Assembly: GCF_037646455.1 (NCBI RefSeq)
Contig: NZ_JBBIXN010000002.1
Span: 1-64,000, forward strand
Origin: Draconibacterium mangrovi_A
GTDB lineage: Bacteria; Bacteroidota; Bacteroidia; Bacteroidales; Prolixibacteraceae
Length of the DNA stretch: 64,000 nt
Direction of reading: 5' to 3'
This document shows positions 16,167 to 25,978 of this stretch, piece by piece (within the stretch, counting starts at the first letter, position 1; every line of letters begins with the position of its first letter). The notes under the pieces were generated by a model. It made no database searches, had not been told where the DNA came from, and worked only from the letters and a program-made list of their open reading frames with translations. A program made the position numbers and the translations under genes.

Positions 16167-17381
16167 ATGAACAGGAACATTGTACATATCGATTTGGACA
16201 CTTTTTTTGTGTCGTGCGAGCGGCTGCTGAACCCCGAATTGAACAATCGTCCGGTGTTGGTAGGTGGTATTACCGGGCGCGGGGTGGTGGCGGCCTGTAG
16301 TTACGAAGCCCGGCAATACGGTATTCATTCGGCCATGCCCATGCGGATGGCGCAGCAGCTTTGTCCGCATGCCATTGTGGTAAAAGGAAACAGTTCGATT
16401 TACAGCAAATTTTCAGACACGATCACCGAGATCATCAGCGAACAGGCGCCGCTTTACGAAAAATCATCCATTGATGAATTCTACATCGACGTAAGTGGTA
16501 TGGATAAATTCTACGGCAGCTACAAATGGGCGCAGGAATTGCGTGATCGGATAATTAAAGAAACCCACCTTCCGATTTCTTTTGCCCTGGCTACCAACAA
16601 AACAGTGTCGAAAGTGGCGACCAATGAAGTGAAGCCAAACAACTATATGCAGATAGAAGAAGGCCGTGAAAAAGGTTTTCTGGCGCCACTGGTGGTTAAA
16701 AAAATTCCGATGGTGGGTGACCAGACCTATAAAATGCTGCTGAGCATGGGCGTTAAATACGTAAAAACCATTCAGGAAATGCCCATTGAACTGATGGAAA
16801 AAGTGATGGGGAAAAACGGAGTTGCACTGTGGAAAAAAGCGCAGGGAATTGATAATTCGCTGGTAGAACCCTATCACGAACGGAAGTCCATTTCGTCGTC
16901 GCTGACTTTTGAGAAGGACACGATTGATGTAACGGCACTAAAAAAGTTGTTGCTGGCCATGGCTGAAAAACTGGCTTTTTACCTGCGGAACGGCAATAAA
17001 CTCACTTCATGCGTAACCGTGACGGTGCGCTATTCCGATTTCGACACACGTACGCGGCAGAAACGCATTCCTTACACTTCGCTCGATCATACGTTGATTG
17101 CTACTGTTATGGAGCTTTTCGATCAGTTGTATACACGGCGGGTGCTGGTGCGTTTGGTGGGCGTTCGTTTTAGTCACCTTATCGGGGGCAGTTACCAGAT
17201 GCGGCTGTTTGAAGACAATGAAAAACTGATCCGCCTGTACCAGCAGATGGACAAAATGCGCAACCGCTTTGGGCAGAACGCCGTGCAGCGGGCATCAACG
17301 CTGGGTACTCGCGGCATCGGGCAAATGAGCAACCCGTTTAACGGGCAACCGCCGGTAATTCCGGCACATAGAAGGATATAG
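16167..17381 (+). CDS. dinB: Y-family DNA polymerase (DinB/Pol IV type)
   Basis: A 404-aa translesion polymerase. The palm carboxylates are Asp9 in VHIDLDTFF and Asp103-Glu104 in SSIDEFYIDV; the LVGGITGRGVVAACSYEARQ and GIHSAMPMRMAQQL segments are the finger region of DinB. A HhH-containing thumb and a little-finger domain with LVRLVGVRFSHL follow. The ATG at 16167 (MNRNIVHIDLD) is preferred over the TTG one codon earlier. The C-terminus lacks an obvious clamp-binding peptide. The gene diverges from the S24 repressor/four-helix-bundle genes and is followed 170 nt later by a DnaE-type polymerase, together forming a probable damage-inducible mutagenesis unit. Confidence 0.93.
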   Translation: MNRNIVHIDLDTFFVSCERLLNPELNNRPVLVGGITGRGVVAACSYEARQYGIHSAMPMRMAQQLCPHAIVVKGNSSIYSKFSDTITEIISEQAPLYEKSSIDEFYIDVSGMDKFYGSYKWAQELRDRIIKETHLPISFALATNKTVSKVATNEVKPNNYMQIEEGREKGFLAPLVVKKIPMVGDQTYKMLLSMGVKYVKTIQEMPIELMEKVMGKNGVALWKKAQGIDNSLVEPYHERKSISSSLTFEKDTIDVTALKKLLLAMAEKLAFYLRNGNKLTSCVTVTVRYSDFDTRTRQKRIPYTSLDHTLIATVMELFDQLYTRRVLVRLVGVRFSHLIGGSYQMRLFEDNEKLIRLYQQMDKMRNRFGQNAVQRASTLGTRGIGQMSNPFNGQPPVIPAHRRI

Positions 17382-17469
17382 AGTTTAAAGTTCAGGGTTC
17401 AAAGTTTAGAGAGAATGAAGAATATCGATTGCAGCTTAACGATTTATGATGGAAAGAAAGAGTCTCAGT

Positions 17470-17490
17470 ATTCAGTATTCAGTATTCAGT
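17470..17490. repeat. Three tandem ATTCAGT units
   Basis: A 7-bp unit, ATTCAGT, is repeated three times exactly, preceded by a partial copy. Inverted, drifted copies of the same words (ACTGAGACTGAGACTGAATACTGA and AATGACTAATGAC types) occur on the far side of the dnaE-type gene, around 20855-20915. Confidence 0.8.
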
Positions 17491-17551
17491 AACAGTTACA
17501 ATGACTAATGACTAGAAGTTGATTAACGCATTAAAGCATTTACGCATTGTT

Positions 17552-20545
17552 ATGTTACTAAATTGCCACACCTATTACAGTTATAAGTTCGGAACGATCT
17601 CCATTGAGCAACTGATTGAGGAAGCCATCGACAAAGGTTACCACACGCTTGCATTGACTGATATCAATAATACTTCGGCGGCGATCGATTTTATCCGCCG
17701 CTGCAATTTGAAAGATATTAAACCGGTTGTTGGCATCGATTTCAGGAATGGGGCACAGCAAAAATACATTGGTATCGCTCGAAACAATGACGGTTTTCGG
17801 GCATTAAATGAACATCTGACGTATCACCTGCATTCGGAAGCTGAAATTCCCGATCGTACACCTGAAATTTCCGATGCTTATTTCATTTATCCGCTGGGCG
17901 CTGTTCATCCTAAGGATTTAAAGGAAAATGAATTTATCGGTGTCCGGCCTTCGCAGGTAAACCGGGTATTGGGCGAGTTGCAGAAATACCCCGAAAAACT
18001 GGTGGTGTTGCAAGCGGTTACTTTTCGGAATAAACGCGATTTTAATATCCACCGACTGCTGCGTACGATGGATAATAATACACTGCTGAGCCGTCTGCCA
18101 AAAAGTGAGGAAGCCAGCCCCGACGAGATCATGTGGCCGCGCCAGGATATTTACGAGCAATTCCGCGATTTTCCGCAACTGATACGAAATGCGCAAAAGA
18201 TCATCGATAGTTGCTCGATCGAATTCACCTTTAAAAAGTCGAAGAACAAGAAGTGTTTTACCAGTTCGCCGGCCGAAGATTTTATCCTGCTCCGGAAGAT
18301 GGCGTGGGAAGGGATTCGTTATCGTTTTGGCGAGCCTTCGCCTAGAGTTGTTGAGCGAATCGAGAAGGAACTGGCGATCATTAAACAAATGGATTTTGCT
18401 TCGTATTTTCTGATCAACTGGGACTTGGTGCAGTACGCCCGGAGTCAGGGATGTTACTATGTGGGGCGGGGCAGCGGTGCCAACAGCATGGTGGCTTATT
18501 TGTTGCGCATCACCGATGTCGATCCCATTGAACTCGACCTGTATTTTGAGCGTTTTATCAATCCTTCGCGAAAAAGTCCGCCCGATTTTGATATCGATTT
18601 TTCTTCCCGCGACCGCGATCATATTACCCGTTATATTTTCGATCGTCATGGCTGGGAGCACACCGCGCTGGTCGGTACTTACATCACGTTTCAATACAAA
18701 TCGATGATCCGCGAACTGGGAAAGGTTTTTGGATTACCGAGCCACGAAATTGAAAAACTTCAGGCTACAAAAGATCCGCGAAACCTTGATGGTATCGGTC
18801 GGCTGGTGTTGAAATACAGCAAACTCATCCACGATTTTCCCAGCCACTTGAGCGTGCATTCCAGCGGGATTCTGATCTCGGAGGAGCCCATCAGTGCCTA
18901 CTCGGCCACTATCATGCCGCCTAAAGGGTTTCCGACGGTGCATTTCAGCATGCTCGAGGCTGAGGACATTGGTTTTGCCAAGTTCGATATTCTGGGGCAG
19001 CGCGGACTCAGCAAAATAGAAGATGCCATTCACATTGTTCGCGAAAACAGGGGAGAAGAGATCGATATTCACGACCTGAAAACATTTAAAGAAGACGAGC
19101 AGATTAAAGAGTTGTTGAAACGCGGGAATACCATCGGGTGTTTTTATGTGGAGTCGCCGGCCATGCGGATGTTGCTTACCAAGCTGGAAGCGGATGATTA
19201 CCTGCGACTGGTGGCTGCGAGTTCGATTATTCGTCCGGGGGTGGCACAAAGCGGAATGATGCGCGAATACATCCTGCGTTACCGCGACCGCAGTCGTTGT
19301 GTGTCCGCTCAAAAAGAGGCCCCCGAATTGTATAAACTGCTCGAAGAAACTTATGGTGTGATGGTGTATCAGGAAGATGTGATTAAAGTGGCGCACCTGT
19401 TTGCCGGGCTCACACTGGCCGAATCGGATATCCTGCGAAGGGGCATGTCGTGGAAGTTTAAGCAACGCAATGAATTCGGCAAGGTGAAAGACAAGTTCTT
19501 CTCGAACTGTGCCGAAAAAGGTTACGATTATGGTTTGGTTCAGCGGGTGTGGACACAGATCGAAAGTTTTGCGAATTATGCCTTTTCAAAAGGACACTCG
19601 GCATCGTACGCTGTGGAAAGCTTCCAGGCCTTGTTTATCAAAGCTTATTATCCGCTTGAATATTTGGTGGCCACGATCAACAATGGCGGTGGATTTTACC
19701 GCACCGAATTGTATGTGCACGAAGCCCGGATGCACGGCGGCAAAATTTTTCCGCCCTGTGTGAACCGCAGTAACCTGGAAACGGTGATCAGCGGAAAAGT
19801 GATCTTCCTTGGGCTGGGGTTTCTGAAAAGCCTCGAAACAACTACTATTCAGGCCGTGCTCGATGAACGGCATCGCGGCGGCTATTACCGCAGTCTGCAG
19901 GATTTTCTGGGGCGCGTGCCCATTTCGCTTGAGCAGGTGAGTATTCTGATTCGAACCGGTGCTTTTAATTTCACTCAGAAATCAAAAAAGGAACTGCTGT
20001 GGAATACACATTTCATCCTGTCAAAATCAAAAAAAACAAGGCCCGACCGCACACTGTTTCAACAGGAGGTAAAGGAGTTCTCAATCCCCGATCTGTATTT
20101 CCATCCGCTAGAGGATGCTTACGATGAGATTGAACTGCTGGGGTTTCCGGTAACACGTTCGCCTTTTGGTTTATTGGAAGACTTGAAATTGCCGCCGACT
20201 GTAGCTGCCGACCTGCCAAAACTGATCGGACAGAAAGTGGCGATTGTAGGCAGCCTGGTACATGTAAAACGTACCCGCACCAGCAAAGCGGCGCATATGA
20301 GTTTTGGTGTGTTTATCGATATTGAAGGCCACTGGATCGACACTGTGCAGTTTCCGAATGTAGCTGCAAAGTACCCGTTTAAAGGCGGCGGTTGTTACCT
20401 GATTTATGGTGAAGTGGTGGAAGAGTTTGGCTTTTTAAGCATTGAGGCCAGCGAGTTGTATCGCCTCCCTAATGAAAACATGGAAGAACCGTCTACAAGG
20501 TTAAAAGTACCAAAAACGTTGGCGCTGCAAGGGAAAAATGCTTGA
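17552..20545 (+). CDS. dnaE: DNA polymerase III alpha subunit, DnaE-type (error-prone class)
   Basis: A 997-aa C-family polymerase from the ATG at 17552 (MLLNCHTYYSYKFGTISIEQ); the longest frame begins at a TTG 11 codons earlier. The N-terminal PHP domain is recognisable but its first His pair is reduced (NCHTYYSY in place of LHxHSxYS). The polymerase Asp pair lies in PDFDIDFSSRDRD (near residues 344-356), the third in FDILGQRGLSKIEDA. HhH and OB-fold (VAIVGSLVHVKRTRTSK) regions follow. It is shorter than replicative DnaE (about 1160 aa) and fits the DnaE2-like accessory class, which works with a Y-family partner in induced mutagenesis. The preceding dinB gene and the S24 repressor support this. 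No ImuA homologue is seen. Confidence 0.88.
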   Translation: MLLNCHTYYSYKFGTISIEQLIEEAIDKGYHTLALTDINNTSAAIDFIRRCNLKDIKPVVGIDFRNGAQQKYIGIARNNDGFRALNEHLTYHLHSEAEIPDRTPEISDAYFIYPLGAVHPKDLKENEFIGVRPSQVNRVLGELQKYPEKLVVLQAVTFRNKRDFNIHRLLRTMDNNTLLSRLPKSEEASPDEIMWPRQDIYEQFRDFPQLIRNAQKIIDSCSIEFTFKKSKNKKCFTSSPAEDFILLRKMAWEGIRYRFGEPSPRVVERIEKELAIIKQMDFASYFLINWDLVQYARSQGCYYVGRGSGANSMVAYLLRITDVDPIELDLYFERFINPSRKSPPDFDIDFSSRDRDHITRYIFDRHGWEHTALVGTYITFQYKSMIRELGKVFGLPSHEIEKLQATKDPRNLDGIGRLVLKYSKLIHDFPSHLSVHSSGILISEEPISAYSATIMPPKGFPTVHFSMLEAEDIGFAKFDILGQRGLSKIEDAIHIVRENRGEEIDIHDLKTFKEDEQIKELLKRGNTIGCFYVESPAMRMLLTKLEADDYLRLVAASSIIRPGVAQSGMMREYILRYRDRSRCVSAQKEAPELYKLLEETYGVMVYQEDVIKVAHLFAGLTLAESDILRRGMSWKFKQRNEFGKVKDKFFSNCAEKGYDYGLVQRVWTQIESFANYAFSKGHSASYAVESFQALFIKAYYPLEYLVATINNGGGFYRTELYVHEARMHGGKIFPPCVNRSNLETVISGKVIFLGLGFLKSLETTTIQAVLDERHRGGYYRSLQDFLGRVPISLEQVSILIRTGAFNFTQKSKKELLWNTHFILSKSKKTRPDRTLFQQEVKEFSIPDLYFHPLEDAYDEIELLGFPVTRSPFGLLEDLKLPPTVAADLPKLIGQKVAIVGSLVHVKRTRTSKAAHMSFGVFIDIEGHWIDTVQFPNVAAKYPFKGGGCYLIYGEVVEEFGFLSIEASELYRLPNENMEEPSTRLKVPKTLALQGKNA

Positions 20546-20919
20546 GTAGCTTGAGCTAAAGGTCATTAGTCACTGGTCATTGGGCAGGGTAAAGAATCCG
20601 GAGGATTCAAATGTTTGTAACGGCGTTAGTAATGTAGCTTGTCCGACTCCGGTCGGAGTTGTATGATTCAAAGTTTGATAGAATATTCAGAAAGCTATTA
20701 CACCATGCTTTATCTTGAAGGCATGAGTAGCTGGAATAGATTTGGCTTTAGCCATTAATCTGAGCAGTTAACGGCTAAAGCCCATTGTAACAAAATATAT
20801 CAAAATCACGGTGCAAAAGATATCAGTCATTAATCCCATTGATTTGCTTTCCTAATGACTAATGACAACTGACCGATGACTAATCATTTAAAACTGAGAC
20901 TGAGACTGAATACTGAAAA
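20546..20919. repeat. Gene-free spacer rich in small palindromes
   Basis: This 374-nt spacer has no credible gene. It holds several hairpins: AATCC-GGA-GGATT (near 20597), ACTCCG-GT-CGGAGT (near 20645), a 10-bp perfect stem GGCTTTAGCC (20744-20753) / GGCTAAAGCC (20773-20782) with a 19-nt loop, and drifted CAGTATTCAGT / TGACTAATGAC words towards 20850-20915. The long stem looks like a REP-type dispersed repeat. It also ends the two convergent genes, so it may serve as a terminator region. Confidence 0.6.
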
Positions 20920-22386
20920 CTAATCCTCCTGATTATTATCCACCTTCTTTTCCCCTTTTGCATACCTTCTGATCTTGATGTTCAGGTAAGCAAAAAGCAT
21001 GGTCATAAACGGACTGATGATGTTGAAAAAAGCATAAGGTGCATAGGTCCAGGTATCGACTCCAAGAATGCGCGATTGGGTGGCGCCACAGGTATTCCAG
21101 GGAATGAGCACCGATGTCACTGTTCCACTGTCTTCCAGGGTCCGGCTCAGCAATTCTGGTTTCAATCCTTTATCCTGGTAAGTTTTACGGTACATGCGGC
21201 CCGGCACTACAATGGCAATGTACTGGTCGGAAGCTGTAGTATTGAAAAACAAACAGGTTGCGACAGTTGAAGCCACCAAATTTCCGGTGCTTTTGGCATA
21301 TTTTACAATGGGTTGCGTTATTCGTTTCAGCAATCCGGCAGATTCCATAACACCGCCAAAAACCATGGCCGAAAGGATTAGCCAAACCGTATCGAGCATG
21401 CCACGCATTCCCGACGTACTTAGTAATTCATTAACGTTTTCATCGGGAGTAGTCAGGCTTACATCGCCAAACATCGCCTGCATTACTGTGTAGTATGATG
21501 AAGTAGTGTACTTATCAAAATGACCGGCAACAGAGCGAATAATATCTGGCTGAAATACAATGGCAAACAGGCCTCCCAAAAGTGTTCCTATAAGCAATGA
21601 TGGCAGCGGCGGGACTTTCAAAATAATGACAGTAAGCAAAATAACAGGCACCAGAAAAAGTAGCGGGCTGGTGTTGAATGTTCCGTCAATGGCAGCTTTT
21701 ACATTCTCCACATCGATGGTAGCTGATGAAAAATCGTAACGAAAACCAATCACCAGGAAAATAATCAGGGTGATGATCAATGTTGGTCCCGTAGTAAATG
21801 CCATGTAACGAATGTGCGTAAAAAGGTCGGTTCCTGCCATGGCCGGAGCCAGGTTGGTGGTATCGCTTAAAGGGCTCATTTTATCGCCAAAATATGCTCC
21901 GCTGATAATGGCTCCGGCAACCACAGCCTCGTCGATGCCAATGGCTTTTCCGATGCCTAGTAAGGCCACACCAATTGTTGCAATGGTCGACCATGAACTT
22001 CCGGTTGAAACACTAATTATTGCACTTACTACTACTGCAGTAAATAAAAAGAGTTTCGGACTGATAATGTCTAGTCCGTAATAGATCATGGCCGGTACCA
22101 CACCGCTGATCAACCAGGTTCCTGCCAGCGATCCTATTAAAAGCAGGATCAGTATTGAAGGCATGGCCGAACCAATTGTGGCCACTATTTTTTTCTTGAT
22201 CGAATTCCATTTAAATCCCAATCGGTAAGCTACTAATCCGGCAATGGCAGCGGCCAGCATCAATGCAATCTGATTGGCACCGGCAAGGGTGTCATCAAAT
22301 AAAAGTACATTTAGCGTGAGCAGAACTATAAGAATAAGAATGGGCAATAGCGCCAACAGGAGTGAGGCTTCCTTTTTCGTCGTCAT
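20920..22386 (-). CDS. nhaC: Na+/H+ antiporter, NhaC family
   Basis: A 488-aa inner-membrane protein from the ATG at 22386 (MTTKKEASLLLALLPILILI); 10 more codons are open upstream but do not look coding. About 11-12 hydrophobic segments are visible. Family-type stretches include STGSSWSTIATIGVALLGIG, GAYFGDKMSPLSDTTNLAPA (the conserved NhaC polar motif with Asp residues in a membrane segment) and NTTASDQYIAIVVPGRMYR. NhaC proteins exchange external protons for internal Na+ and support alkaline/salt tolerance; Na+/H+-lactate or malate exchange occurs in relatives. Single-gene unit, divergent from the TPR-like gene. Confidence 0.9.
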   Translation of the reverse strand: MTTKKEASLLLALLPILILIVLLTLNVLLFDDTLAGANQIALMLAAAIAGLVAYRLGFKWNSIKKKIVATIGSAMPSILILLLIGSLAGTWLISGVVPAMIYYGLDIISPKLFLFTAVVVSAIISVSTGSSWSTIATIGVALLGIGKAIGIDEAVVAGAIISGAYFGDKMSPLSDTTNLAPAMAGTDLFTHIRYMAFTTGPTLIITLIIFLVIGFRYDFSSATIDVENVKAAIDGTFNTSPLLFLVPVILLTVIILKVPPLPSLLIGTLLGGLFAIVFQPDIIRSVAGHFDKYTTSSYYTVMQAMFGDVSLTTPDENVNELLSTSGMRGMLDTVWLILSAMVFGGVMESAGLLKRITQPIVKYAKSTGNLVASTVATCLFFNTTASDQYIAIVVPGRMYRKTYQDKGLKPELLSRTLEDSGTVTSVLIPWNTCGATQSRILGVDTWTYAPYAFFNIISPFMTMLFAYLNIKIRRYAKGEKKVDNNQED

Positions 22387-22564
22387 AGAGTGGTAAATCT
22401 TTAAAAGGAGCGACAAAATAATACTTTTGAATTGAAATGTGTCAAAAAAGCAAAATCATTTCGTTCAATTTGCTAAAATTGGCGCAACTTTTAAATTCGC
22501 GAAACATTTTAACTTCAGGATAATTATTTGTTTTTATTTTCGTTTGATTTTATTTAGGGTTTAT

Positions 22565-25500
22565 ATGAAAGTTATTTACATCAGGATATTTGCTGCAATT
22601 TTATTTTTATTGATCGTAACTCCGGGCCACGCTCAAAGAAGTAACGGTCTTGCCGTTGAAGGTAAGATTTCTGTGGAAGAGGGCACTCCGGAAAATGCGA
22701 TCATTCAAATGTATCGCGACGGTGAGCGACTGGATAATTATGGCGTTGATGCCGACGGTCGGTATAAAGTGGAACTCAATTACAATCACGACTGGACACT
22801 TATTTTTCAATGCGAAGGCAACTTCAGCCAAAAAATTGTTATTGAAGCTGCGGTGCCTCGCGAAGTGCTGGCCTCCGATCCACGATTTCCTCCTTTTCCG
22901 ATCGATGTAAATCTCTTTAAAGAAATTCCCGGAATTGATGATTCATTTTCTGAAAATACGGTGCTGAAGATTTTCTATAGCCCCAGTGTTGATAATTTTG
23001 TTTCGGAGCTGTATTATAACGATGCTCAAATTCAGAAACTTATTGAGCAAGCTATTTTGCAGGCACAAAACGTGGATAAGAATGCCGATTATCTGGCGCA
23101 ACTTACACGTGCCGAACTGGCTCAGTTGCGGAAAGAGTACAACGATCTTTTAGAAAAGGCAGGCGATGAATATGCCAACGAACAATTCCTGGATGCACTG
23201 GACGGTTACAAAGCCGCCAGTAAGATTTTTCCGAACGAGCAGTTCCCCAAAGACAGAATTGCCGAAATAAATGATCTCTTGGGATTGATTATGGCCGCCG
23301 AAGAACTGGATAAAGCCATGCTCGAGCGCTTTAATAAACTCGTGGCTCAGGCCGATCTACAGTTCTCGCAAACCAAGTATTCTGATGCAAAACAATCGTA
23401 TGACCGGGCACTTTCGATAAAGCCTTATGATGAATATGTCAACGGTCAGCTCGATAAAATTGCCGATCTGCAGAAACAACAAATGCAGGAAGAGGAATAC
23501 CAAAATCTGATAGCCAATGGCGACAAAGCCTTAAAAGAATTACTGTACAACGAAGCTATCGGGCAATTTGAAAAAGCCCTGGCGATAAAGCCCAATGCAC
23601 AATATCCGAAAACTAAAATAAACGAGATAAACGGCCTGCTGGCTGCACAACGTGAAGACCAGGAAAAGCAGCAGAATTACGATGATGCCATGCGCGAAGG
23701 CGAGCGTCAGTTTACTCGACAGTTTTACGATCGTGCGCTCACTGCTTTTGAAAATGCCTTGAGCTACCGGCCAAATGACCCAAAAGCCACACACAGAATT
23801 GAGGATACAAAAAAAGTGATGCAGGACATCCTCAACCAAATGACTTTTGATCGTTTAATTGCGGAGGCCGACAAAGCGTACAAAAAAGAACAATATTCTG
23901 AAGCTCTTACCAATTACGAGGAAGCTCAGGCATTATTTCCCAATGATCCGCGAACTTCAAAGCGAGTAGAGGAAATCCGGCAGATCCTGTATGCACAGCA
24001 GAGTCTGGACAATTATATTTCGCAAGCCGACAAACAGTTCGATCAGCAAAAATATACTGATGCAAAAACCTTATATGAACGTGCCCTGGCACTCGACTCA
24101 AAGAATAAACATGTTCAGGATCGAATTTCTCAGATTGATGAAATAATGGCCGGACAAGAGTTGGATGCACAGTATACTGATGTGTTGGCCACGGCTGATA
24201 AGTTATTCGATAACAAAGATTATGAAACAGCCAGAACACGTTACAATGATGCATTGCGCTTAAAACCGAAGGAAAGTTATCCGAAAAATAAAGTGGATGA
24301 GATTGAAACTATTCTGGCGGCCATTGCAAAAACAAATTCCAATTACCAGGATGCAATTGATAAAGCTGATCGCTTATTCGAAGAAAAAAAATATGCCGAT
24401 GCAAAAACGGCATTTGCTGAGGCGAATGGCATAAAACCGGATGAGACGTATCCAATGGAAATGATCACCAAAATTGATGGGATTGTTGCCGAACAGAATC
24501 GCTTAGCTCAGGAAGCAGCTGCTGCCGAAGCGGCTCGACTTGCAGCTATCCAGGCAGAAAAAGACAAGAACTACAGCGATGCNNNNNNNNNNNNNNNNNN
24601 NNNNNNNNNNNNNNNNNNNNNNNNNNNNNNNNNNNNNNNNNNNNNNNNNNNNNNNNNNNNNNNNNNNNNNNNNNNNNNNNAATCTTACCCGGATGAGCAA
24701 CTGGCAAAAATTGATTCGATTGTAACCACACGCGAACGACTGGCTCAGGAAGCAGCTGCTGCCGAAGCGGCTCGACTTGCAGCTATTCAGGCTGAAAAGG
24801 ACAAGAACTACGCTGATGCAATTGCAAGGGCAGATGATCTGTTTGAAGCCAAAGAATATGAGAATTCTAAAAATGAATACCGTTCGGCTTTAACGATTAA
24901 ACCGGAGGAAGAATATCCTCAACAGCAAATTAGCGAAATCGACAGGATATTGAGGGAACTTGCAGCAGCAAAAGCGGCGCAGGAAGAGTTGGACAGAAAG
25001 TATGCTGCGTTTATCACCAATGCCGATCGTTATTTTAATACCAACAATTTTAATCCGGCGAAAGAAAATTACCAGGAGGCGTCGAACTTAAAACCTGAGG
25101 AGCAGTATCCAAAAACGAGACTTGCCGAAATCGATAGTATTCTGGAGCAACGTGTTATCGATGAGAAATACCGCAACATTATTGTGGTTGCCGATGGTCA
25201 TTTCCGCACGAAGAAATACGACGATGCCAGGTTACAGTACGAACTGGCGCTGGGGGTAAAACCTGAGGAAGAATACCCGCGTACCCAAATCCAGCGAATT
25301 GATGATATATGGGCGCAAGAGAAAGCTCAGGCACAGGCTGAAGCCGATGCAGCCAAAGATCTGGAGCAGCGTAAAGCTAACATTGCTGCCATGCAGGAAG
25401 AACTCGATGAACAGCGAATTCTTGAAGAATCAGGAATTAACGCGTTATACGATCAGCTGATCATAAAAGCTGATGCCTTCTTCGACGACACACAATACAA

Positions 25501-25939
25501 TGTTTCCCGGGCCTGGTATTTCAAGGCACTTGATTTGAGGCCGGAAGAAGCTTATCCGCAACAACGTATCAATGAGATAAACCGAATTCTGAATGGAATG
25601 ATGATGAGTCAGCGCGACAGGGAATACCAACGTTTTATTGATTTGGCCGACAATAGTTTCCGCGAAAACGAACTCGCAGTAGCCCGTGGTTGGTACAACC
25701 AGGCATTGGGACAAAAATCGGACGAGCAGTACCCCAGAGATCAGTTGGCTGAAATTGAAAGATTGGTACAGGAACGTCTGCAGGGACGTTCAGCCGAACG
25801 AGTGACTCAATACAAAGCTACGGCTAAGAAAGCCCTGGATTCAGGGAATTTGAACGTTGCGCGCTTCTGGTACAAAAAAGCACTGGAACTGAATCCGGAT
25901 GACGACGAAGCAAAAAACGGGTTGAGTGAGACCAGGTAA
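22565..25939 (+). CDS. Giant TPR-like repeat protein, exported (contains assembly gap)
   Basis: About 1124 residues from the ATG at 22565, which opens a signal peptide (MKVIYIRIFAAILFLLIVTP, then GHAQ); the frame is open 42 codons further upstream. After a carboxypeptidase-regulatory-like beta domain (about 25-100) come about 15 degenerate TPR-like units of some 55-62 residues: Y..xI..AD..F..K.Y..A...Y..AL.LKPxExYPxxxIxEID. Between some units a coiled AAAAEAARLAAIQAEKDKNY linker appears. A run of 98 N (24583-24680) falls between two nearly identical linker copies 237 nt apart; the frame is kept across it, but the true number of units is uncertain. Probably a periplasmic scaffold; ends at a non-repeated ...NGLSETR. 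Confidence 0.85.
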   Translation: MKVIYIRIFAAILFLLIVTPGHAQRSNGLAVEGKISVEEGTPENAIIQMYRDGERLDNYGVDADGRYKVELNYNHDWTLIFQCEGNFSQKIVIEAAVPREVLASDPRFPPFPIDVNLFKEIPGIDDSFSENTVLKIFYSPSVDNFVSELYYNDAQIQKLIEQAILQAQNVDKNADYLAQLTRAELAQLRKEYNDLLEKAGDEYANEQFLDALDGYKAASKIFPNEQFPKDRIAEINDLLGLIMAAEELDKAMLERFNKLVAQADLQFSQTKYSDAKQSYDRALSIKPYDEYVNGQLDKIADLQKQQMQEEEYQNLIANGDKALKELLYNEAIGQFEKALAIKPNAQYPKTKINEINGLLAAQREDQEKQQNYDDAMREGERQFTRQFYDRALTAFENALSYRPNDPKATHRIEDTKKVMQDILNQMTFDRLIAEADKAYKKEQYSEALTNYEEAQALFPNDPRTSKRVEEIRQILYAQQSLDNYISQADKQFDQQKYTDAKTLYERALALDSKNKHVQDRISQIDEIMAGQELDAQYTDVLATADKLFDNKDYETARTRYNDALRLKPKESYPKNKVDEIETILAAIAKTNSNYQDAIDKADRLFEEKKYADAKTAFAEANGIKPDETYPMEMITKIDGIVAEQNRLAQEAAAAEAARLAAIQAEKDKNYSDXXXXXXXXXXXXXXXXXXXXXXXXXXXXXXXXXXSYPDEQLAKIDSIVTTRERLAQEAAAAEAARLAAIQAEKDKNYADAIARADDLFEAKEYENSKNEYRSALTIKPEEEYPQQQISEIDRILRELAAAKAAQEELDRKYAAFITNADRYFNTNNFNPAKENYQEASNLKPEEQYPKTRLAEIDSILEQRVIDEKYRNIIVVADGHFRTKKYDDARLQYELALGVKPEEEYPRTQIQRIDDIWAQEKAQAQAEADAAKDLEQRKANIAAMQEELDEQRILEESGINALYDQLIIKADAFFDDTQYNVSRAWYFKALDLRPEEAYPQQRINEINRILNGMMMSQRDREYQRFIDLADNSFRENELAVARGWYNQALGQKSDEQYPRDQLAEIERLVQERLQGRSAERVTQYKATAKKALDSGNLNVARFWYKKALELNPDDDEAKNGLSETR
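24583..24680. other. Assembly gap (98 N)
   Basis: A run of 98 unknown bases flanked by two near-identical copies of about 70 bp (24511 and 24748 onward, 237 nt apart). The gap probably reflects a tandem duplication that short reads could not resolve. Confidence 0.99.
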
Positions 25940-25978
25940 TGGAGTTATGTTTGTTGTGAATTGTTTATTTTAAGACTG

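Noticed and set aside
17918..18694. Long minus-strand open frame (258 codons) inside the dnaE-type gene
   Set aside because: It lies antisense to a clear polymerase gene; its composition (His/Arg/Gln-rich) is that of a codon-bias shadow.
18734..19465. Second long minus-strand frame (243 codons) inside the dnaE-type gene
   Set aside because: Antisense to the polymerase, low-complexity translation and no start context; a shadow frame.
22600..25900. CRISPR-like regular repetition
   Set aside because: The periodicity is protein-level TPR-like repetition within one open frame, without short identical DNA repeats and spacers; no cas genes are present.
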